From assembly GCA_002435545.1 (NCBI GenBank), contig DJNB01000114.1:225-6323 (forward strand): DNA of 6,099 bases, read 5' to 3'. Below, in pieces: positions 1-6,099 of this stretch. Positions within the stretch are counted from its first letter, which is position 1. Every line of letters begins with the position of its first letter. The notes beneath the pieces were generated by a model that saw only the letters and a program-made list of their open reading frames with translations, had not been told where the DNA came from and searched no databases. The translations under genes and the position numbers were made by a program. The stretch comes from Lachnoclostridium sp. UBA6475. GTDB taxonomy: Bacteria; Bacillota; Clostridia; Lachnospirales; Lachnospiraceae.

Positions 1-2132
1 GGTGCCGCCGATGGCTCCGGGGTCGGACTGACTGTCGGTGCAGGCGTGTTTGCCTTGACACTTTCATATACAAGTTTTTTTGTCTTAGGTGATACCGGGT
101 GAAACGTCACCGAATAGATATAAAATTCATATTTTCGCTGAAACGGTTCTACCTCTTCCGGGCCGCGGCAGGTTCCTATTGATATGTATTTTGCAGCCAT
201 TTCCCTGTCGCTTATCTGATCATTTATAAGAACCACATCTTCGGTTCCATATTTGGTTTCCCCCTCTTCGTCTTTATAATAAAACGGATAGGTGCAGTCC
301 ACCACGTTAGTTCCCCCAACAACTCCATCACTCACGTCAATATCATCCGCCCAAAGATCAATCATCAGCTGACCGCCCACTTGGGCTTTGATCGATATCG
401 TGGCATAGTCTTGTACCTGGATTCCCTCCGGTATTTCAAATGCCACACGTTCATATTTCTTTTGAAAATGAATCTGTGTACAAGGTACTCCGTCTTCGTC
501 TACACAGGATTCCACCGGGATATTAACGTCCTCCTTAAATGCCAGCTGCTCCATAAGATCATACGTTTCCGTCTGCGCCTGTTCGATCACCGGAGTCCAG
601 GATTTCCAGGCAGTTTCCGGATACGTTTCCTGCTGCGCACTCCAAAAAGTGCCGGCCGGGACATACATCGTTCCGGTCATTTGTTCAAAAAAGGAAGAAG
701 CCCCTTCTTCCGGCTGCTGTATCGTCACTTCCGTCCCTTTCCAATAAATGTCAGATTTTGTAAAATTTCCAAGGCCGATATAGGAAATGGTTTCCGGTAA
801 AACGACACGCTGTATCAACGGACATTCTCCAAAAGCATCCTGCTTGATCTTTCGTAAAAAAGACGGAAATTCTACGGATTGTAAATTCTCACATCCATAA
901 AATGCCCTTTCCCGGATATCGACCACTTTGTATCCGATCCTTACTTCCGTAAGTTTTTTACAGCCTTCAAAGGCACTTTTTTCAATGTAAGTGACACCTC
1001 CGGGAATGTTTATTTTTTTCAGTGAAGTACAGTCATAAAATGCCTTCTGTCCGATTGTCTGACAGCTCTCCAGTTCCAGATTTTCAAGTGACTTGCAGCC
1101 GGAAAAACAGTTTGCTTTCAAATTCACTTGCCCCGAAATTTTCACCGTCTGCAATTTATCCATATCTTGAAATACATTTTCACCGATCTCAACATTTTGT
1201 GCATCCACATCGACATGTGTCAGATTGACACACTGCTTAAAACTTACATTAAAAACGGCATCTTCTTTTACCTCAATCTGTGTTATCGCTGCTTTGTCAA
1301 ATTCATCCGGGATTTCCACATATAGTTTGTCCAGATCATTTCCCTGATATATGTTAGAAATTGTCATTTTTCCGGAGGCATCCAGGCGGTTCACATTAAG
1401 GTTTCCCCCCAGATCAACAACCGTATACCCCTGCGTGATGCCCTCTTCTCCCTGCTGTATGCCATATATTATGGGATCGGCGTAATCCTGCCTTTTTTCC
1501 CACTGCATGTCCTCCTGCTGCTCATTTTCGATGACCGCGGTCCAAACCTCTGTATCCTGGACAAACATCGTTCCGGTACGTCCTTCCCAAAATTCATCGG
1601 ACACTGCTGCACAGCCATCGCTGTCGTCTCTATTTCTCCACACAATATCTGTCGTAAGAGGGAACGCGTTTTTTCCCAGTTCCTCAATCACTGCCGGCAA
1701 TACGATAAATTCAATGGAATCACAGTTCCAGAATGCCCCTTCTCTTATGTTTACATAAGACTGTGACATTGACATCATATCCAGTTTTTCACAATTTGCA
1801 AATGCGTAGCTGCCTATCGTTGTAACACCGCCCCATATAATCATTTCCAAATTATGGCAATTCTCAAATGTCTTGTCTGCCACTCGTTTTACGGTTTTTC
1901 CAAATTCAATTTTTCGGACATCCTGCAAATTGATATTTTTTAAAATTTCCGCATTAACAACACCGACACCGTCTATCGTCAGTACACCGTCCTGTAAATC
2001 AATCTGCTGTATCGACGCTTCTTCTGCTGCAGCTGTTTGTGCCTTCGCCGGCATCGAAAGTGTGCCTGCTGCCACAGCAAAGATAAGAAGCCATGCGATA
2101 TAATATTTACTGATCTTTGTGGTTTTCATCAT
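1..2132 (-). CDS. Secreted BspA-like leucine-rich-repeat surface protein (3' end beyond window)
   Basis: The frame is open from ATG 2132 to the window edge (710 codons seen, no stop). Two adjacent ATGs (2132, 2129) follow AGGGGAG at good spacing. A signal peptide is visible: basic start, hydrophobic core at residues 12-25, and likely cleavage after AKA at residue 31. No lipobox Cys is present, so it is probably not a lipoprotein. About ten LRR_5 (BspA/Treponema type) repeats of the form AF-x-x-C-x-x-L are split into two blocks (about 60-165 and 270-455). Each block ends in a similar W/GTM-V module. Residues about 530-680 contain no repeats and look like a beta-sandwich, ending YEFYIYSVTFHP, which is reminiscent of carbohydrate-binding modules (tentative). 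From residue 696 a Thr/Pro/Ala linker begins and leaves the window. Such proteins usually bind host or neighbouring cells, or polysaccharide; the ligand here is unknown. It starts 37 bp after the previous gene, so is probably its operon partner. Confidence 0.9.
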   Translation of the reverse strand, partial: MMKTTKISKYYIAWLLIFAVAAGTLSMPAKAQTAAAEEASIQQIDLQDGVLTIDGVGVVNAEILKNINLQDVRKIEFGKTVKRVADKTFENCHNLEMIIWGGVTTIGSYAFANCEKLDMMSMSQSYVNIREGAFWNCDSIEFIVLPAVIEELGKNAFPLTTDIVWRNRDDSDGCAAVSDEFWEGRTGTMFVQDTEVWTAVIENEQQEDMQWEKRQDYADPIIYGIQQGEEGITQGYTVVDLGGNLNVNRLDASGKMTISNIYQGNDLDKLYVEIPDEFDKAAITQIEVKEDAVFNVSFKQCVNLTHVDVDAQNVEIGENVFQDMDKLQTVKISGQVNLKANCFSGCKSLENLELESCQTIGQKAFYDCTSLKKINIPGGVTYIEKSAFEGCKKLTEVRIGYKVVDIRERAFYGCENLQSVEFPSFLRKIKQDAFGECPLIQRVVLPETISYIGLGNFTKSDIYWKGTEVTIQQPEEGASSFFEQMTGTMYVPAGTFWSAQQETYPETAWKSWTPVIEQAQTETYDLMEQLAFKEDVNIPVESCVDEDGVPCTQIHFQKKYERVAFEIPEGIQVQDYATISIKAQVGGQLMIDLWADDIDVSDGVVGGTNVVDCTYPFYYKDEEGETKYGTEDVVLINDQISDREMAAKYISIGTCRGPEEVEPFQRKYEFYIYSVTFHPVSPKTKKLVYESVKANTPAPTVSPTPEPSAA
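582..836 (-). repeat. Second copy of internal LRR-capping module in the surface protein
   Basis: Residues 433-517 of the LRR protein. The order matches the first copy: AFGECPLI, VVLP, GNF, KSDIYW, an insert rich in Glu and Gln, FFEQMTGTMYV, then a Trp-rich tail ending in VIE. It is about 15 residues longer than the copy at 1527-1736. It probably caps the second LRR block and joins it to the non-repeat domain that follows. Confidence 0.7.
1527..1736 (-). repeat. First copy of internal LRR-capping module in the surface protein
   Basis: Residues 133-202 of the LRR protein. The order is a last LRR (AFWNCDSI, then VLP), NAF, TTDIVW, a short acidic stretch, EFWEGRTGTMFV, then W and VIE. It aligns with the second copy at 582-836. 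The DNA retains an identical 12-mer (catcgttccggt at 1566-1577 and 666-677), which encodes the TGTM motif. The copy is a diverged protein-level duplication, not a recent DNA duplication. Confidence 0.7.
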
Positions 2133-2169
2133 TAAATCTCCCCTGTTTGTAATTTAAATTTCATCCTTC

Positions 2170-3513
2170 TTAACAACCATCTCTTTCCCCACTTCCGCCT
2201 TCGATCAGATCAGAGATAGAGAACATTTCCTCTTCTTTAAAACTCGACAGCAAAAGTGCATCCAGCCGGTAATGCCGGTCAAGCGGCTCCATCTGACAGG
2301 CTTCCAATACAGTATTTGCCATCTCTTCAAAATACTCTGCCGCGGCATCTCTCTGATAACCGGTTTCTTCTTTATCCATCTTCAACGTATATTTTTTCTG
2401 TGCCAGATAATGCAGCAGGGGAAGAAGATCTTCCCTCTCGATAATATGGCAGCGTTGTTTCTGATGACGCAGTTTACCGAGAATCTTATTCTGCTCTTCT
2501 CCGGAACTCTGATAAAACTGTTGGAGCAGATTGATCTCCCGTTCTTTCTGCTCGGCGATATGCAAAAGGTCGGAAAAATATTTATCCGAGATCAGCCGGA
2601 TTCCGATGTGGTTGACACGGTCTTTCTGATATTTTCCCTTTGCGTCTTTGCCATTTGGCATCGCCGCCGCATAGATTTCCATCAAAATATCCGATTGGTA
2701 CACTCCTTTTCCATACGCTATCCTTGCCATTTTCCGAAAATCCTCAACTTCTTCCTTCGTAATTGCCGAGCGGACACGACGATTTTCCTTTTGAAGGTAA
2801 CGCAGGATCACCTCTTCTTCCCGGATCTGATCCGGTGAAATATGATTTTCTTTACACCATTTTGTGAATGACGAAGACTGCAGTAAACTCTCCAATTGCT
2901 GCAAAGCCTCCTCTCTCATCAGCGCCTTTAATTCCTCCTGGATCTGCAGATAATGCTCCAGGACATTCTTGCTGTATCCTTTAAAATACGGCGCCCGCTT
3001 TCCCATCTCAACCAAAAAATCCTCCGGCTCCATCAGCCGGACCGTGTCATAAAAATCCCACAATTTTTGTGTGCATTTTTCATCGAGAAGAGTGGTTGCT
3101 TCCGGAAGATGTTTTTCATAAAACCGGATCATTTTCCGGCACATCTGCCAGTCAAGGTGATGTTCGATTGCATAAAGATAGATAAATTCGCGGTGATCGT
3201 TTACTTGGATTCCCGGTAAAAGCAGACCCTTTTTCAGATATTTCTGCGTCTGTTCAACCGAAAGTTCCAGCGAGACAGCGATGTGAAACAGCATCTCACG
3301 GTTTGGTTTCGAAGTTCCATCCAGACCAAACCACCGGCGCATCGTGTGCAGATCCGCCGGCCGGTCTCCCTTAATTGCTTTGCGAAATGTCTGATATGCT
3401 TGTTTTCTTGCTGTCTCCGTACATTCTCCCGCAGCCGTCTCTTCCCGGCAATCGCACCACTCGCGGATTAAGAAATGGTCAAATCCCATGTTGTTCTTCC
3501 GTTGATATTTCAC
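2170..3513 (-). CDS. Uncharacterised cytoplasmic protein with possible N-terminal helix-turn-helix
   Basis: 447 codons ending in TAA at 2170. The start is taken as GTG 3513, preceded by ACGGGGA seven bases upstream. An in-frame ATG at 3489 (residue 9) with a weaker GGAAG is an alternative and would give 439 residues. I see no signal peptide or membrane segment. The protein looks almost wholly alpha-helical and is rich in Glu, Lys and Gln. Residues about 55-96 (TMRRWFGLDG, KPNREMLFHIAVSLELS, then VEQTQKYLKKG) resemble a Cro/XRE-like helical bundle, but the match is by eye only. The remainder, with repeated E-L-L-x-x-L stretches, matches no family I can name. It lies between a PASTA kinase gene (44 bp upstream) and an LRR surface-protein gene (37 bp downstream), so it may be a regulator, kinase substrate or adaptor for them. 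That role is inferred from context only. Confidence 0.85.
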   Translation of the reverse strand: MKYQRKNNMGFDHFLIREWCDCREETAAGECTETARKQAYQTFRKAIKGDRPADLHTMRRWFGLDGTSKPNREMLFHIAVSLELSVEQTQKYLKKGLLLPGIQVNDHREFIYLYAIEHHLDWQMCRKMIRFYEKHLPEATTLLDEKCTQKLWDFYDTVRLMEPEDFLVEMGKRAPYFKGYSKNVLEHYLQIQEELKALMREEALQQLESLLQSSSFTKWCKENHISPDQIREEEVILRYLQKENRRVRSAITKEEVEDFRKMARIAYGKGVYQSDILMEIYAAAMPNGKDAKGKYQKDRVNHIGIRLISDKYFSDLLHIAEQKEREINLLQQFYQSSGEEQNKILGKLRHQKQRCHIIEREDLLPLLHYLAQKKYTLKMDKEETGYQRDAAAEYFEEMANTVLEACQMEPLDRHYRLDALLLSSFKEEEMFSISDLIEGGSGERDGC

Positions 3514-3557
3514 TCTGTTTCCCCGTTTCTGTTATGTATTGTAATGATTCTGTATAT

Positions 3558-5189
3558 TTACTGCAAATACCCATCTAAAGAAGCATCGTATTTTTGCGGC
3601 TTTTTTGTCGCTTTCGGCCGTGCTGTTACTACTACAGGCGCTTTGGTCGGTGCCGCCGTTTGAACCGCTTTTGGCGGCTTTTCTCCTTTGCTCACGCTGA
3701 GAGTCAGTAAACTCTGTTTTTTCACCTGCGTCCCTGCCGCGATACTCTGTTTCACAACCGTTCCTTTCTTTCCATGGCTGTATATTTTCTTTATCTTCAC
3801 TTTAATTTCCATTTTTTGTAATTTTTTTCTTGCTTTTGCCGATGTCTCTCCGATCACATTCGGTATTTCCGCAAACGCATTCTCCACCGGCACAGCGGTC
3901 GGTGCCGCCTTCTCCGTAACGGATGGGGCAGCGGTATCCGGCACCTGCGTTGCCACTGCCGGCGTCATTTCTTTCCCTTCCGAATCTCCACGGGTTTGAT
4001 AAAAAATTGTCAACACCGCTAAAAGCGCCGCCAAAACAGCTCCACCTGCTATCCATTTGATCTTTTTCCGTTTTTTTGTATGTTGCCCTACGATACCGCC
4101 AAATTCACGCCGCACCGCCGTCCCGGAAAACAGTCCGGAGACGCCTGACTGTGTCAGCGTATCGCGAAAGGAGCGGGGCATATGGATATCATTGCAGGAA
4201 GATACAAAGGTGCTTCCCTCATATAAGTCATTGTAAAATTCTTCCAAATCCAGGTATCGGTCTTTGGCAAGCACCGCCATTCCTTTATCTATGGCCTTTT
4301 TTTGCTGCAAAGAAAGTGAAATATCATCCATCTGCTGCAACGTCACCAAATGATCCGCATAAACACGCTCTACCGATTCATCTGGGATTTTTCCCGTCAG
4401 CATAAAATACATCGTTCCACAAAGGCTGTACAGATCTGTCCACGGCCCCTGCTCTCCCTTAGCACGGTACTGTTCTTCCGGAGAAAATCCACGCTTGATG
4501 GAAACCGTTATCGTATTTTCCGGCAATTCCACATTTCTGGCCGCTCCAAAATCGATCAATTTCAGCTGCCCATTTTCGTCAAACATAAGATTGTCTATGC
4601 TGATATCACGATGGATCAGCCCGGTCTTATGGATGTCGCAAAGGGAATGGATCACCGGTTCCATCAGTGCAAGCACTTTTTCTCCCGGCATCTTTCCATT
4701 TGCGCGGACGTAATTTCGCACTCTCGTACCCTCGACGTATTCCATCACGATATAGGCCGTATGATTTTCCTGAAAGAAATCACGCACCGAGACGATACTC
4801 GGCAGTTTCATAAAACGGGACAGACTTCTTGCCTCTTTCAAAAAATCTTCTTTTCCCTTTTCAAACTCTAACTGACTTTTCCCTTCATAGATCTGAAGTG
4901 TCCCTGTCTGTGGTCCCTCTTTTTCACGCGTTACAATGCCGCTTGGAAAATATTCTTTTACTGCGACCGGAACCATCAGCACGATATCCCATGCCACATA
5001 GGTGATACCAAAGCCACCTTCTCCCAGCACTTTTCCTAAAAAATAACGTTCATTCAGGCAGGTGCCAAGCGGAAGTGCCATATTCGGCTGCTGATAAGAA
5101 GAGGCATCAAACTCACATTTCGCACAATGCCCATTTTCATCTAATAAATGCATACAGCGTATGCAGCGTTCTTTTCCCGCGACTAACAT
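3558..5189 (-). CDS. Membrane Ser/Thr protein kinase with zinc ribbon and one PASTA domain
   Basis: 543 residues from ATG 5189. Residues 9-25 hold a CxxC-x9-CxxC putative zinc ribbon. The kinase domain spans about 49-325: glycine loop GEGGFG (56-61), ATP-binding Lys78 in VAVKEYFP, Glu119 as the likely helix-C partner, HRD (193-195), Asn200, DFG (213-215) and SPEEQ (236-240) in place of APE. The usual catalytic-loop Lys of HRDxKxxN is Ser197; I recall HRDIS as common in this bacterial subfamily. A basic stop (KKRKK) precedes one transmembrane helix at about 379-397. Outside the cell follow an Ala/Pro/Thr linker, one PASTA domain (442-502) and a second Ala/Pro/Lys tail. PASTA domains in PknB/PrkC-type kinases sense muropeptides or lipid II, and those proteins usually carry three or more, so one is few. 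The kinase probably phosphorylates cytoplasmic targets in response to the wall; the next gene is a candidate. It appears to be first in its operon. Confidence 0.93.
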   Translation of the reverse strand: MLVAGKERCIRCMHLLDENGHCAKCEFDASSYQQPNMALPLGTCLNERYFLGKVLGEGGFGITYVAWDIVLMVPVAVKEYFPSGIVTREKEGPQTGTLQIYEGKSQLEFEKGKEDFLKEARSLSRFMKLPSIVSVRDFFQENHTAYIVMEYVEGTRVRNYVRANGKMPGEKVLALMEPVIHSLCDIHKTGLIHRDISIDNLMFDENGQLKLIDFGAARNVELPENTITVSIKRGFSPEEQYRAKGEQGPWTDLYSLCGTMYFMLTGKIPDESVERVYADHLVTLQQMDDISLSLQQKKAIDKGMAVLAKDRYLDLEEFYNDLYEGSTFVSSCNDIHMPRSFRDTLTQSGVSGLFSGTAVRREFGGIVGQHTKKRKKIKWIAGGAVLAALLAVLTIFYQTRGDSEGKEMTPAVATQVPDTAAPSVTEKAAPTAVPVENAFAEIPNVIGETSAKARKKLQKMEIKVKIKKIYSHGKKGTVVKQSIAAGTQVKKQSLLTLSVSKGEKPPKAVQTAAPTKAPVVVTARPKATKKPQKYDASLDGYLQ

Positions 5190-5198
5190 ACTCTTCGT

Positions 5199-5208
5199 CC
5201 CTTCTCCT
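5199..5208 (-). promoter_or_regulatory. Ribosome binding site that fixes the kinase start at 5189
   Basis: The minus strand reads AGGAGAAGGG, followed by nine bases and then ATG 5189. The frame is open further upstream to a TTG at 5285, but that TTG is inside the -35 box of the promoter and has no ribosome binding site behind it. The residues that would be added carry no kinase-family features. The zinc-ribbon cysteines begin eight residues after the chosen Met, as expected for this family. Confidence 0.8.
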
Positions 5209-5256
5209 GCTGTTTTTCCAATATCCGGCAGCACAGTCGTCTGCCTGCTATAGACT

Positions 5257-5285
5257 ATGGTATCGGCTTTTCGAAGATTTGTCAA
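5257..5285 (-). promoter_or_regulatory. Sigma-70-type promoter of the kinase operon
   Basis: The minus strand has a perfect -35 box TTGACA (5285-5280), a 17-bp spacer, and TACCAT (5262-5257), a four-of-six match to the -10 box. The DNA just upstream (5286-5335) is very AT-rich, like an UP element. Transcription would start near 5250, leaving a leader of about 60 bases before ATG 5189. That leader holds a small possible hairpin (GGCAG/CTGCC, 5227-5245). I see no obvious operator repeat. Confidence 0.75.
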
Positions 5286-5336
5286 TACTACTTATTTCCA
5301 TTTTTAACTGTTCATTTACAAATTATTACAATATTT

Positions 5337-5368
5337 TGCCGGCACAGGTGCAAACACCCATGCCGGCA
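5337..5368. terminator. GC-rich hairpin behind the P-II gene, possible terminator
   Basis: TGCCGGCA at 5337-5344 and 5361-5368 form an 8-bp stem. Inside it, GGTG and CACC form a further 4-bp stem around a CAAA loop, with a CA/CA mismatch between the two stems. The position, about 45 bases after the P-II stop, suggests the terminator of amt-glnK. However, on the minus strand the hairpin is followed by AAAATATTG rather than a T-run. The better T-run (TTATTTTTAT) lies on the plus-strand side. It could therefore act weakly, act in the antisense direction, or be an RNA-stabilising 3' hairpin. Confidence 0.5.
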
Positions 5369-5413
5369 GTTATTTTTATAAACGATATAATATTGTCTGA
5401 AACCGGAACTTCT

Positions 5414-5776
5414 TTACTCCGTCTGATCAGCTGCCCACACGGCTTTTGGTCCATGCTCTCCGGTACGGATCCGGATCACATCTGACAGTTCGTAGACAAA
5501 GATCTTTCCGTCACCGTGTTCTCCGGTGTGAGCGCACTGGCAGATGGCATCGATGGTTCGGTCTGCCCATTCCTGACTGGATACTACAATCTCAAATTTT
5601 ACCTTCGGCAGGACATTGATATCTACATCGTATCCACGAACCTTTTCACGGTATCCCATCTGCGTTCCGCAGCCCATTACCTGGGAGATCGTCATTCCAT
5701 TTACTTTTAATTTTTGAAGCGCATCTTTGATGTCTTCCATTTTATCTTCATTTACAATTGCATCAATTTTAATCAT
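5414..5776 (-). CDS. glnK: Nitrogen regulatory protein P-II (GlnK/GlnB type)
   Basis: 120 residues from ATG 5776, with GGAGG seven bases upstream. It aligns by eye with E. coli GlnB through most of its length: Gln39, the T-loop, LPKVK (56-60), TGEHGDGKIFV (84-94) and VIRIRTGE (100-107). The last two segments form the B-loop and C-loop that bind ATP/ADP and 2-oxoglutarate. P-II trimers sense nitrogen and energy status and plug the AmtB channel when nitrogen is plentiful. The T-loop reads RGYDVDINVLPK, so Val51 replaces the Tyr51 that GlnD uridylylates in proteobacteria; Tyr49 is nearby. Loss of Tyr51 is, as I recall, usual in clostridial P-II proteins. The C-terminus is about eight residues longer than the 112 of E. 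coli GlnB. The gene starts 18 bp after the amt stop and is surely co-transcribed. The glnK name rests on this linkage. Confidence 0.96.
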   Translation of the reverse strand: MIKIDAIVNEDKMEDIKDALQKLKVNGMTISQVMGCGTQMGYREKVRGYDVDINVLPKVKFEIVVSSQEWADRTIDAICQCAHTGEHGDGKIFVYELSDVIRIRTGEHGPKAVWAADQTE

Positions 5777-5794
5777 AAGAAAACCTCCATTCTA

Positions 5795-6099
5795 TTAATC
5801 CAGACCATTGAATGACGGGTAAGCACTTTCTCCATGCTGACTCTCATCCAGACCAATTCTCTCGTCATGTTCGGATACACGAAGCGGTGTAAATAACTTC
5901 ACGATGCCTGCGCAGATCAGTGTGCCGACAATTGCCACCGCGATCGTAATAACGATACTGATGATCTGTGCAGCAAACAAATGATAATCGCCAAAGAGAA
6001 GTCCATCCCATCTGGCTGCGCTGTTGATGGATTTCTGGGCAAATAATCCGGTTGCGATACCACCCCAGACACCGCCGATTCCGTGACATCCGAAAGCGT
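5795..6099 (-). CDS. amt: Ammonium transporter AmtB, C-terminal part (5' end beyond window)
   Basis: The last 100 codons, ending in TAA at 5795. The first visible residues, AFGCHGIGGVWGGIATGLFA, form the Amt/MEP signature around the second pore histidine (the one in CHG). Then come a short loop, a last transmembrane helix (about AQIISIVITIAVAIVGTLICAGIV), and the cytoplasmic tail LRVSEHDERIGLDESQHGESAY. That tail carries the conserved GLD and HGE-AY elements that contact P-II and couple the subunits of the trimer. The protein is an inner-membrane trimeric channel for ammonium/ammonia uptake. The downstream P-II gene is its regulator. The N-terminal helices lie outside the window, so completeness cannot be judged. 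Confidence 0.96.
   Translation of the reverse strand, partial: AFGCHGIGGVWGGIATGLFAQKSINSAARWDGLLFGDYHLFAAQIISIVITIAVAIVGTLICAGIVKLFTPLRVSEHDERIGLDESQHGESAYPSFNGLD

Noticed and set aside
381..800. Plus-strand open frame of 139 codons
   Set aside because: It is in the codon-aligned antisense frame of the LRR gene, where rare stop complements leave long open stretches. The translated protein is not protein-like.
2272..2838. Plus-strand open frame of 188 codons
   Set aside because: It is antisense to the 447-residue gene, and its composition (runs of Phe, Leu, Ile) is the mirror of a Glu/Lys-rich protein. No ribosome binding site supports it.
3802..4056. Minus-strand frame within the kinase gene
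   Set aside because: It is an alternative frame of the Ala/Pro-rich linker and PASTA region of the kinase. The main frame is unbroken, so there is no frameshift.
4350..4871. Plus-strand open frame of 173 codons
   Set aside because: It lies wholly inside the kinase gene on the other strand, where the catalytic motifs are encoded. It shows no protein-family features and no good ribosome binding site.
5190..5250. Riboswitch or attenuator in the kinase leader
   Set aside because: The leader is only about 60 bases long with one weak 5-bp hairpin. There is no T-run and no motif of a known riboswitch class.
5865..6089. Second minus-strand frame overlapping amt
   Set aside because: The neighbouring frame carries the Amt signature and the conserved C-terminal tail, so this one is only its shadow.

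Overview
The window looks like chromosomal DNA of a Gram-positive, Clostridia-type gut bacterium, most likely Lachnospiraceae. I infer this from the GC content (estimated by eye in the mid-40s percent), the strong GGAGG-type ribosome binding sites, the BspA-like leucine-rich repeat surface protein, and the zinc-ribbon/PASTA Ser/Thr kinase family. I did no database search. All five genes lie on the minus strand, so the biological order runs from the right end of the window to the left.

Right end (about 6099-5414): the C-terminal 100 codons of an AmtB-type ammonium channel, followed 18 bp later by a complete P-II signalling protein (GlnK/GlnB type). This is the classic amt-glnK pair, in which P-II gates ammonium uptake by binding the channel. 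Behind it, in a 224-bp intergenic stretch, lies a GC-rich hairpin (5337-5368) and then a clear sigma-70-type promoter (TTGACA, 17-bp spacer, TACCAT; 5285-5257) that drives the next genes.

Centre and left (5189-1): three genes with short gaps (44 and 37 bp) and no visible terminator between them, so probably one operon. First is a membrane-anchored Ser/Thr kinase with a four-cysteine zinc-ribbon-like N-terminus, one transmembrane helix and one extracellular PASTA domain. Second is a 447-residue cytoplasmic protein of unknown function with a possible helix-turn-helix near its N-terminus. Third is a secreted protein with a signal peptide, two blocks of BspA-like (LRR_5) repeats, a likely beta-sandwich domain and a Thr/Pro linker. 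The third gene runs off the left edge, so its C-terminus and any wall anchor cannot be seen.

The most noteworthy inference is that the second operon links a surface-sensing kinase, an unknown cytoplasmic protein and a surface protein. The kinase frame stays open upstream to a TTG that is part of the -35 box, so the real start is almost certainly the ATG at 5189. I see no RNA genes, insertion sequences, CRISPR arrays or phage features. Apart from the 224-bp region there is no non-coding stretch of note.
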